Part shown: in pieces, positions 1-6,784 of the stretch
How the letters are laid out: each line of letters begins with the position of its first letter
How positions within the stretch are numbered: the first letter of the stretch is position 1
Source of the DNA: Methylococcales bacterium
Lineage (GTDB): Bacteria; Pseudomonadota; Gammaproteobacteria; Methylococcales; Methylomonadaceae
DNA: 43,634 bases
Direction of reading: 5' to 3'
Assembly: GCA_026398895.1 (NCBI GenBank)
Contig: JAPLRZ010000049.1
Span: 1-43,634, forward strand
Made by a program: the position numbers and the translations under genes
The notes under the pieces: model-generated
The model's input: only the letters and a program-made list of their open reading frames with translations
The model's database searches: none
Told to the model about the DNA's origin: nothing

Positions 1-349
1 AGAAAGTCAGTGCATGGGTTCTATCTACGTCACAGACTTGCGTCTAAGGTTGGGTACGAACTCTGATCATGCACTCTGCTATAATGTTAGCTAAACACTA
101 TAGCAGTTTTCTCCTTTGCTTTGGAGAGATACAAGGTTGGGTTTCGTTATCACTCTACCCAACCTACGAGCTACGGGCTGGCATGAATCATTAATCGTTA
201 CAACGCTCCGCGTTGTAACGCAACCGAAGACGCTCTAGCACGATAGGATGGGCTGAGGTACGAAGCCCATCAATCGCGTTAGAACAATGCGCATCTTGTC
301 AGGTTATTTTCACCAAAAAAACCGTTAAATCTATCGAGTAAGAATATTA
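1..349. repeat. Intergenic block of several hairpin repeats
   Basis: No gene is supported here. At least four inverted repeats are visible. CTGCTATA at 76-83 pairs with TATAGCAG at 99-106. AGGTTGGGT at 134-142 pairs with ACCCAACCT at 157-165. GTTACAACGC at 197-206 pairs with GCGTTGTAAC at 210-219 across a 3-nt loop. GATGGGCT at 247-254 pairs with AGCCCATC at 264-271. A second copy of the TAAGGTTGGGT word occurs near 46-56. The block resembles a cluster of REP/MITE-type extragenic palindromes. A promoter for the genes starting at 350 could lie near 300-340, but I see no convincing -35/-10 pair. Confidence 0.6.
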
Positions 350-592
350 ATGCCATTTGAAGTTATTAGCGAAATTAACGAAATAGAAACATTTACTGTC
401 GGTTCTAAAATTCGAGAATTGAATAGATTGCAAGAAACTTATGGCAAAGGACGTTGGCGAAAATGCAAAGGAACAGCAATTATTAAATTAACGGATAATT
501 CATTATTTTTAGCTGAATTACATTGGTATGAAGCAAAAGGAATTGGTAAAAAAGAACTGAAAATTAAATCGTTATTGGAGGAAATACAATGA
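350..592 (+). CDS. Small unknown protein, first of a coupled pair
   Basis: This 80-residue protein is basic, has no signal peptide or membrane segment, and carries a distinctive YGKGRWRKCKG stretch (about residues 31-41) followed by a LAELHWYEAKGIGKKE stretch. From memory it resembles small unnamed proteins found, often beside a partner like the next gene, in cyanobacteria and filamentous sulfur bacteria; I know no function. Its TGA stop overlaps the next ATG as ATGA, so the two are probably translationally coupled. The size and pairing would fit a toxin-antitoxin module, but no toxin fold or catalytic motif is visible, so this is only a possibility. The start ATG has only a weak AGTAAG-like ribosome binding site. 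Confidence 0.7.
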   Translation: MPFEVISEINEIETFTVGSKIRELNRLQETYGKGRWRKCKGTAIIKLTDNSLFLAELHWYEAKGIGKKELKIKSLLEEIQ

Positions 593-825
593 TAGCGTCT
601 GATATAAAAACAGATGGTTTTGTGGTTTGCATAGATAATAAAGAATATCCTGCTTCTTTGGAACAGTTTAAAATTTATCGTGTGCTTGTAGATGAAACTG
701 CCGCTCAACATAATTTTATCCGCGTCATTGATGAATCGGGCGAAGATTATTTATATCCTGCTGATTATTTCATGCCGATTACGCTCACTGAACAAATAGC
801 CCTAGCGATTTTACAAGCCGCTTAA
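589..825 (+). CDS. Small unknown acidic protein, second of a coupled pair
   Basis: This 78-residue acidic protein begins with an FVVCIDNKEYPASLE segment and has a strongly patterned core, RVIDESGEDYLYPADYF (about residues 45-61). The YLYP motif and the partner at 350-592 recall a recurring pair of small unknown proteins in cyanobacteria and Thiotrichales; this is recalled, not searched. Its start ATG sits in the preceding stop (ATGA), and a strong GGAGG lies upstream inside the first gene, so synthesis should be coupled and efficient. The partner is basic and this one acidic, which would suit a protein-protein complex. hisI follows 46 nt downstream and may be co-transcribed. Function is unknown. 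Confidence 0.7.
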   Translation: MIASDIKTDGFVVCIDNKEYPASLEQFKIYRVLVDETAAQHNFIRVIDESGEDYLYPADYFMPITLTEQIALAILQAA

Positions 826-871
826 AATTTATGAACAATACACAAACTGATATTAAGAGAATACATAGAAC

Positions 872-1267
872 ATGACTTGGTTAAATGAAATCCGCTGGAC
901 AGAAGATGGCTTAATCCCTGTGATTGCCCAACAACACGACAGCGGCAAAGTGGTGATGTTTGCGTGGATGAATCGTGAATCGTTGGCTTTAACGGTGCAG
1001 GAAGGCTATGCGGTGTATTGGTCACGCTCACGCGGTCGGTTATGGCGCAAAGGCGAAGAATCAGGACATAGACAAAAAATCATCGGTTTATTTATGGATT
1101 GTGATGAAGATGTGCTGTTGCTACATATTGAACAAGAAGGCGGTATTGCCTGTCACACGGGGCGTGAAAGCTGTTTTTATCGGCAGTTGGTTGATGGGCA
1201 ATGGCAAGCGGTTGAACCTGTGTTAAAAGATCCTGCCGAGATTTATACAACACACGATGTAATTTGA
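872..1267 (+). CDS. hisI: Phosphoribosyl-AMP cyclohydrolase
   Basis: HisI opens the adenine ring of phosphoribosyl-AMP to give ProFAR, the third step of histidine synthesis, in the cytoplasm. The 131 residues cover the single-domain enzyme with no fused HisE part. The family signature [17 protein letters not shown] is present at about residues 50-66, followed by the metal-binding MDCDED segment (about 75-80) and the [10 protein letters not shown] segment (about 94-103) that supplies the zinc cysteines. No other his gene is in the window, so hisI is detached from any his operon here. It lies on the same strand as the small gene pair upstream and is followed by a repeat-rich gap. Confidence 0.95.
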   Translation: MTWLNEIRWTEDGLIPVIAQQHDSGKVVMFAWMNRESLALTVQEGYAVYWSRSRGRLWRKGEESGHRQKIIGLFMDCDEDVLLLHIEQEGGIACHTGRESCFYRQLVDGQWQAVEPVLKDPAEIYTTHDVI

Positions 1268-1299
1268 CTTTGTATAGCTAATTTTTTGTGATTAAAAAA

Positions 1300-1404
1300 C
1301 CGTTCGCACTGAGTCCTTCGATACCTCAGGAGAGCCTTGTCGAAGCCTGTCATGAGCTTGTCGAATGGTGTGAATGTGGTTCGACAAGCTCACCACGAAC
1401 GGCA
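1300..1404. repeat. Palindromic repeat after hisI
   Basis: Outer ends CCGTTCG and CGAACGG face each other. Inside, GAGCTTGTCGAA at 1354-1365 pairs perfectly with TTCGACAAGCTC at 1380-1391, a 12-bp stem. A related CCTTGTCGAAG word lies just to the left. This TTCGACAAGCTCA family is a widespread extragenic palindrome type in proteobacteria. It lies between hisI (+) and the convergent end of the hyf-like operon (-), so it may slow transcription from either side. A further small hairpin, CACGAAA/TTTCGTG near 1451-1467, follows the operon's last stop but has no strong U-tract. Confidence 0.75.
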
Positions 1405-1474
1405 TCATTTTGTTGTGTTTTAGCTATATAGCCTCAAAATGAATCATGTCACGAAATTTTTTCGTGGACGACGA

Positions 1475-1984
1475 TTATCGATCTAATAATCCCAACAACC
1501 CTTTCATTAATGCTAATGGTGTCGGAGGACAACCACTGATAGTCATATCAACGGGAATCACGTTAGACACCGCGCCACAACAGGCATAAGACTGACCAAA
1601 TTCACCGCCACAAACAGCGCAATCACCGACGGCGACTACCCATTTTGGATTTGGGGTGGCTTCATAAGTGCGTAACAACGCAGTTTGCATGTGGCGTGAT
1701 ACTGGGCCTGTGACTAATAACACATCGGCATGACGGGGCGAAGCGACGAAGTGAATACCAAAACGTTCAATGTCATAAAATGGATTGTTGATAGCGTGAA
1801 TTTCTAATTCACAACCGTTACACGAACCCGCATCCACTTGACGAATGGCGATACTGCCCGAAAACTTTTTATCAATGCGGCGTTTAATTTCAATCCCTAA
1901 AGTTTCCAGTTCCGCGTCTTTAGGGGCTTTACATTTTTCGGTGACAATTCCCGTGGTGACTATTTTTTTCAGTAGTTTTAACAT
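1475..1984 (-). CDS. hyfI: Hydrogenase-4/complex I-like small Fe-S subunit (HyfI/NuoB family)
   Basis: This 169-residue protein is the NuoB/HyfI-type subunit that carries the [4Fe-4S] cluster next to the large subunit. The four ligand cysteines are visible: C55 and C58 in SCNGCE, C122 in GDCAVCGG and C152 in SGCPPTP. It is much shorter than E. coli HyfI (about 250 residues); the C-terminus ends soon after GCPP. It is the last gene of the operon, 9 nt after hyfG. The retained cluster ligands contrast with the missing nickel ligands in HyfG, so electrons may still enter the membrane complex through this subunit. No ferredoxin-like HyfH or HyfA that would feed it is encoded here, so the donor is unknown. 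Confidence 0.9.
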   Translation of the reverse strand: MLKLLKKIVTTGIVTEKCKAPKDAELETLGIEIKRRIDKKFSGSIAIRQVDAGSCNGCELEIHAINNPFYDIERFGIHFVASPRHADVLLVTGPVSRHMQTALLRTYEATPNPKWVVAVGDCAVCGGEFGQSYACCGAVSNVIPVDMTISGCPPTPLALMKGLLGLLDR

Positions 1985-1993
1985 GGTCGTTTC

Positions 1994-3604
1994 CTATAAA
2001 TCATTGCCCGAATACGAGCCATTCAGGGATTTGTTACACACAGGAAAATCAGGAACTATATTATTAAGTGCCAGTTTTTCTAATGCAGGCCAGTTTAAAA
2101 TACTGGGATCACGCGGATAAAAACGAGCGATTTTATTATCTGCTGCAAAACGTATGTATGAAATAATTTCACCGCGAAAACCATCAACGATTCCCAAGCC
2201 TTCGCTATCTATTGCAGGGGTTTTCCACGTCGTTGTGATTTCACCTTCTGGCAACAATTGAATAAAGCGTTCGATAAGTTTTAATGAGGCATTAATTTCT
2301 TTATGTCTTACCCAAAACCGTGACGCAATATCGCCTTGGTCTTCAAGTGCTACTTTAAAACTGACTTGATCGTAAGGCGCGTAAGCTGCGTCACGGCGTA
2401 CATCAAAATCTTGTCCGCTGGCACGTCCCACATAACCGACTGTACCAAACGCTGCGGCTATCTCAGGCGATAAATAACCCGCTGTATATAATCTGTCTTC
2501 TAAAGAGGAGTTAAGGTCTACGGCAAGCATGATTTCTGCTAGTTCTTCTCTGATTTGAATAATGTCTTTTTTGAGCAATTCACAGGACAGTTGCGATACA
2601 TCACGACTCACACCCGCAGGAATAACAACATCCATCAACAACCGATGCCCAAACACACTGGCATTGGTACGCAACCACAACTCGCGCAAACGGGTGAACT
2701 GCATTTGCGCAAAGGTAAACGCCACATCGTTACAAATCGCGCCCATATCACCAAGATGATTGGCGATACGTTCACGCTCTGCCACGATACCGCGTATCAA
2801 GTTGGCGCGTGCAGATACAACAATGCCAGCCGCTTGTTCCATTGCCTGACACGCCGCCCAACAATGCCCCACTGTGCTGTCACCTGAAACCCGTCCTGCT
2901 AAACGTGCCAATGATTCTGGCGTTCTACCTTCGGCAATTTTTTCGATACCTTTATGGACATAGCCTAAGCGTTCTTCGAGATTCAAAATTAACTCTCCTA
3001 CGGCAAGAAAGCGAAAATGCCCTGGTTCAATAATGCCTGCATGAACAGGCCCGACAGGAATTTCATACACACCCGCGCCATAGCCTTTGACGAAGTCATA
3101 GTTCATGTCAGGCGGTGTGATGTCAGCGGGATTGCCTTGTACGGGAAAATCTTTGCGTAAGGGATATTGATGTTTATCCCACGCTTGATGACGTGTCCAA
3201 CGGCGATTATCGGGATGCCCGATAAATTTTATACCGAACATATCTTGGGTGTGGCGTTCACTGCGATTTGCCGCTGGGTAAACCGTGGCTTGCGTAGGCA
3301 GTTCGAGTTTTGTACCATTAATTAGGGTACGCAGTACGATATAAACGCCGTGTTTTTCAAAACAGGCATTGACGATGAATTGTTCATCCGCTTGCTCTGC
3401 CCAACCTGCCACCCAGCGTAAATTTTCTTCAAGCGCAGTGATAGCGAAATGTTGCCAATGTTTATCTGCAATTTGCCACACGGCTACCTTATCTAATGGC
3501 GAGTGATGGACAAGACCTCCGATATAATCACCAATCGGTTTGTCAGGCATTTCTGGAGCTATCCAGCCAACGTGTTGGGTTAAAAATGTGGTCGTCCAGT
3601 TCAT
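1994..3604 (-). CDS. hyfG: HyfG-like large subunit lacking all Ni-binding cysteines (Ehr type)
   Basis: This 536-residue protein fuses a NuoC-like 30-kDa domain (about residues 30-150, with ERHTQDMFGIKF) to a NuoD/HycE-like large-subunit domain (about 175-510). GPVHAGIIEPGHFR (185-198) matches the start of the hydrogenase large subunit. Where hydrogenases have RxCGxC, this protein reads RVSGDSTVGH (238-247), with S240 and S243 at the nickel-cysteine positions. At the C-terminus DPCxxC is replaced by DPSILN (499-504). C248 and C252 (HCWAAC) are not at the ligand positions. No [NiFe] site can form, as in NuoD and in Ehr complexes. The reading frame is intact and overlaps hyfF by 4 nt, so this is a maintained gene rather than a decaying hydrogenase. 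The substrate, perhaps quinone, is unknown. Confidence 0.93.
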   Translation of the reverse strand: MNWTTTFLTQHVGWIAPEMPDKPIGDYIGGLVHHSPLDKVAVWQIADKHWQHFAITALEENLRWVAGWAEQADEQFIVNACFEKHGVYIVLRTLINGTKLELPTQATVYPAANRSERHTQDMFGIKFIGHPDNRRWTRHQAWDKHQYPLRKDFPVQGNPADITPPDMNYDFVKGYGAGVYEIPVGPVHAGIIEPGHFRFLAVGELILNLEERLGYVHKGIEKIAEGRTPESLARLAGRVSGDSTVGHCWAACQAMEQAAGIVVSARANLIRGIVAERERIANHLGDMGAICNDVAFTFAQMQFTRLRELWLRTNASVFGHRLLMDVVIPAGVSRDVSQLSCELLKKDIIQIREELAEIMLAVDLNSSLEDRLYTAGYLSPEIAAAFGTVGYVGRASGQDFDVRRDAAYAPYDQVSFKVALEDQGDIASRFWVRHKEINASLKLIERFIQLLPEGEITTTWKTPAIDSEGLGIVDGFRGEIISYIRFAADNKIARFYPRDPSILNWPALEKLALNNIVPDFPVCNKSLNGSYSGNDL

Positions 3605-5064
3605 AACGGGCTACTCCCTGAAATTAAAAAGGTCGCTTGTGAAAACCAGTTTGCTAAAAAGCTGGGAATAGCTAAACCTAGCCATAATACTAAAGCGAGA
3701 TGCAGCATTACAGGTAATAAGTTGGCTTTAACAGGCTGTTGACCTTCGGGTTTTTCGCCATACACCATGGGCTGTATGTGACGAAATAAGCCCGCAAAAG
3801 CAATACCGATACCTAGTAATAACGGCAAAGTCAACCACGGATAGCTGTGCATAGTCGCCAGTAATACTAAAAATTCACTGGTGAATACGCCAAACGGAGG
3901 GAAGCCTGCAATAGAAATCGTGCCAATTAATAAGCCCCAGCCGATTTTAGGTTGGGTTTTAATCAGTCCGCGTATTTTGTCCATGCGTTGTGTGCCTGCG
4001 ACTTGGGTAGCATGACCGACGGTGACAAAAATTGCCGATTTGGTGAGTGAATGTACAGTCATGTGTAGCAAAGCGGCAAAAGTAGCCAACGCACCACCGA
4101 CACCAAACGCAAAAGTCATCAGTCCCATGTGTTCAATAGAGGAGTAACTGAACAAGCGTTTAATGTCTTTTTGTCTGTGCAAAAACAATGCACCGACTAA
4201 AAATGACAGCAAACCAAAGCCCATCATTAAATGTCCCGCCATATCGGAATGGGTCGCGCCATCAACTAACATTTTGTTACGCACTACTGCGTATAAAGCA
4301 TCATTCAATAACAAGCCTGATAAAACCGCTGACATCGGCGTTGGACCTTCAGAGTGAGCATCGGGTAGCCAGTTATGCAACGGTACTAAACCAATTTTCG
4401 TACCGTAACCAATCAACATAAATACAAAGGCAATTTGCAATACTTCGGGATTTAATTGACTGGCGTGTTGAAACAGTTCTGACCATAACAGCGCGTTTTC
4501 GCCGTCACCAATTTGCACCGCCGCGTAATACAATAAAATAGTACCGAACAGAGCTTGAGCAATACCGACACCGCACAGTATGAAATATTTCCACGCGGCT
4601 TCGATAGATTCAGGGGTGCGGTATAAACTCACCAACAAGACCGTTGCCAGTGTTGCCGCTTCCATACCAACCCACATCACGCCCATGTTATTGGTGGTCA
4701 ATACCAAATACATCGCCAGCATGAAGCCTTGATACATTGAGTAATACAGCTTCAAGCGTTTATCAGTGAGTTTGCCCAGTTCTTTTTCATGCGCCATGTA
4801 GGGATTGGAAAAGATAGATGTGGTCAAGCCAACAAACGCGGTCAAGACAATCAAGTAGACATTAAATGAATCAATCAAAAACGCTTTATCAGCCGATAAA
4901 ATCGTACCGTTATTAAGTACGTTAATGGCTAACCATATCGTGGCAAATAAACTAATACTATTAAACCAAACATTTATTTTTCCTATTTCGGCTTTATGTC
5001 CTGATAAGGCAAAAAACACGATGCCAACAAAGGCAATGGATAACAACAAATAAGCGGGGATCAT
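3601..5064 (-). CDS. hyfF: Antiporter-like proton-channel subunit (HyfF/NuoN-M family)
   Basis: This 487-residue, highly hydrophobic protein with about 13-14 membrane helices belongs to the Mrp-antiporter/NuoL-M-N family. Key polar residues are in place: the glutamate of GMEAATLAT (about 135) and the lysine of GYGTKIGLVPLHNWLPDAH (about 230), followed by PTPMSAVLSG and HLHxH-like histidines in LLHMTVHSLTKSA. These match the proton-translocating half-channels of complex I. Its start overlaps the end of hyfE (ATGA) and its end overlaps hyfG, so the complex is made from one tightly coupled mRNA. It probably forms one proton-pumping module of the membrane arm. Telling HyfF from HyfD rests on gene order and sequence style, so the exact letter is less certain than the family. 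Confidence 0.9.
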   Translation of the reverse strand: MIPAYLLLSIAFVGIVFFALSGHKAEIGKINVWFNSISLFATIWLAINVLNNGTILSADKAFLIDSFNVYLIVLTAFVGLTTSIFSNPYMAHEKELGKLTDKRLKLYYSMYQGFMLAMYLVLTTNNMGVMWVGMEAATLATVLLVSLYRTPESIEAAWKYFILCGVGIAQALFGTILLYYAAVQIGDGENALLWSELFQHASQLNPEVLQIAFVFMLIGYGTKIGLVPLHNWLPDAHSEGPTPMSAVLSGLLLNDALYAVVRNKMLVDGATHSDMAGHLMMGFGLLSFLVGALFLHRQKDIKRLFSYSSIEHMGLMTFAFGVGGALATFAALLHMTVHSLTKSAIFVTVGHATQVAGTQRMDKIRGLIKTQPKIGWGLLIGTISIAGFPPFGVFTSEFLVLLATMHSYPWLTLPLLLGIGIAFAGLFRHIQPMVYGEKPEGQQPVKANLLPVMLHLALVLWLGLAIPSFLANWFSQATFLISGSSPL

Positions 5065-5738
5065 TTGTCCACCTCATTTAATTTATTCATTAAATCCACA
5101 TCCAAAGAATCAATGCTAGAGCGAATATGAAAGAAGAAAATACCGAACAATACGGCGGCGACTAATACGTCAAAGGCAATACCCAGTTCGACCACCATCG
5201 GCATTCCTTTAGTCGCTACAATCGCGGCAAAAAATAAGCCGTTTTCGATAGACATAAAACCGACAACATGAGCAATGGCTTGTTTATGAGAAATCATTAA
5301 TAGCATTCCCAGTAATACCACCGACAAACTCACTGCCAAGGCGTTAAGCATCACAGGCGAAGTGGTTTGGACGATAGGATGTAAAACGTAATAACTAAAC
5401 ACCATCAAACTTGCACCGCCTAACATAATGGCGGTTTGATTACCTAAGGCTTCCACATCACGGTGTAGGTTGGATTTTAAGACTTCGTTGCGTAGCATCC
5501 ACGGAATAAAAATAACTTTTAGCGCGAGCGTTAATACCGCTGAAATGTATAAATGATGATTGTCTAAACTGTACGCGGCGACAGCCGTGGTCAGTGTCAA
5601 TAACAAACCCTGTATCGCAAATACAAAAATCAAGCGTAATAAACGACCTTGCCCTAACATCAAAAAGGAGGTCAAGCCCACTAATGCTGCCATTGATAAA
5701 ATGATCTGCGTATACAAATCTTGCGATTCAATATTCAT
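5061..5738 (-). CDS. hyfE: Membrane subunit HyfE (NuoK-like)
   Basis: This 225-residue hydrophobic protein has about six to seven helices and contains a NuoK-like section with the conserved glutamate in GFMSIENGLFFAAI. HyfE-type proteins join the antiporter-like modules to the core of hydrogenase-4-like complexes. I start it at the ATG at 5738 (MNIESQDLYTQ), because a strong GGAGG lies just upstream and the start overlaps the hyfC stop as ATGA. The open frame continues back to 5969, but that part lies within hyfC and reads like non-coding sequence. The C-terminus ends in a charged SLDVDLMNKLNEVDK tail overlapping the hyfF start by 4 nt. Confidence 0.88.
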   Translation of the reverse strand: MNIESQDLYTQIILSMAALVGLTSFLMLGQGRLLRLIFVFAIQGLLLTLTTAVAAYSLDNHHLYISAVLTLALKVIFIPWMLRNEVLKSNLHRDVEALGNQTAIMLGGASLMVFSYYVLHPIVQTTSPVMLNALAVSLSVVLLGMLLMISHKQAIAHVVGFMSIENGLFFAAIVATKGMPMVVELGIAFDVLVAAVLFGIFFFHIRSSIDSLDVDLMNKLNEVDK

Positions 5739-6679
5739 CGTGAAGCCTCCAAAATGATGTGACTCAACATACCCAGCAAGCCCAGTAAATAAGCAAAACC
5801 TAGGTACTCTTGCACTCTGAATAAGCGCATTTTTGCAACTAGCGTTTCTGAGATGCCCAAAATAATGGATAACACCATCAGTTTGCCGATAATTGCCAGT
5901 AGCCCAACGCCCAAATCGTGTAGCGAGAAGGTTTGCGCTATGCCCCACGGAAAAAAGATATTGGCACACAATACTCCATACAGCATCAATTTAAGCTGAC
6001 TAGCCCATTCAATTAATGCTAAATGCCGTCCGCTGTATTCCAGAATCATAGCTTCATGAATCATAGTCAGCTCTAAATGGGTGGTCGGATTATCCACAGG
6101 AATACGCCCTGTTTCTGCCACTGCCACCAAAATTAACGCGAATAAAGCGAATACAAACGAGGGACGTAATACCAGCCCTTGCTCTAACACATGGCTAATT
6201 GCCAGCGATAAATTAGTAGTTGAAGCGTTCATGGTTAACGTAAAAATAGCCATTAACATCGCTGGCTCGGCTAACGAGGAAATAGTCATTTCTCTCGATG
6301 AACCCATGCCACCAAATGCTGTACCCACATCGAGTCCTGCTAATGCCAGAAAAAACCGTGCAAACGCAAAAAAACCCACCATCACAATCACATCCGCGCT
6401 TGCAGAGGTGGGGAGATCAACTGCGATCAACGGAACGACTGTGGAGGCAAGTATGGTTGCCGAAAAAATAATATACGGTGCTTTGATGAATAACCACGAA
6501 GCTTGTTCAGAAACAACAGGTTGTTTATTGGTTAATTTCAGTAAATCCCGATACGGCTGTAACAGCGATGGAGGTTGTCGATTTTGCAAATAACATTTAC
6601 AGACTTTTAACCACCCTGCCAATAAGGGTGCTAAAGCGACAAACAAGGTAGTTTGTAAGATAGCGATTAACCAGTTCAT
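5735..6679 (-). CDS. hyfC: Membrane subunit HyfC/HycD (NuoH-like)
   Basis: This 314-residue membrane protein of the NuoH/HycD family anchors the soluble subunits to the membrane. Visible family features are the early loop CKCYLQNRQPPSLLQPYRDLLKL, the segment FGGMGSSREMTISSLAEP and the acidic loop GRIPVDNPTTHLELTMIHE with its conserved glutamates. In complex I these loops line the quinone-side cavity and the start of the proton path. A clear GGAGA ribosome binding site precedes the ATG at 6679. It is separated from hyfB by about 105 nt that include a 29-nt hairpin repeat, the only sizeable gap among the six complex genes. Confidence 0.93.
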   Translation of the reverse strand: MNWLIAILQTTLFVALAPLLAGWLKVCKCYLQNRQPPSLLQPYRDLLKLTNKQPVVSEQASWLFIKAPYIIFSATILASTVVPLIAVDLPTSASADVIVMVGFFAFARFFLALAGLDVGTAFGGMGSSREMTISSLAEPAMLMAIFTLTMNASTTNLSLAISHVLEQGLVLRPSFVFALFALILVAVAETGRIPVDNPTTHLELTMIHEAMILEYSGRHLALIEWASQLKLMLYGVLCANIFFPWGIAQTFSLHDLGVGLLAIIGKLMVLSIILGISETLVAKMRLFRVQEYLGFAYLLGLLGMLSHIILEASR

Positions 6680-6716
6680 GCTATTTCTCCAGTAGGCGCG
6701 AATTCATTCGCGTTTT

Positions 6717-6745
6717 CTCGTTCCCACGCGCTGCGTGGGAACGAG
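6717..6745. repeat. 29-nt hairpin repeat between hyfB and hyfC
   Basis: CTCGTTCCCACGC pairs perfectly with GCGTGGGAACGAG across a 3-nt loop. The same word family recurs at 9038-9063 between SulP and hyfB, and in degraded form near 30432-30452 before proB. In mRNA this 13-bp stem could stabilise one end or reduce read-through from hyfB into hyfC. No U-tract follows, so it is not a classical terminator. Confidence 0.8.
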
Positions 6746-6784
6746 TGAATGACAGGCAATCCTTTATACTTAGTAATCTATTCA

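Noticed and set aside
5739..5969. N-terminal extension of hyfE
   Set aside because: It lies inside hyfC in another frame, is not membrane-like, and a strong GGAGG supports the ATG at 5738.
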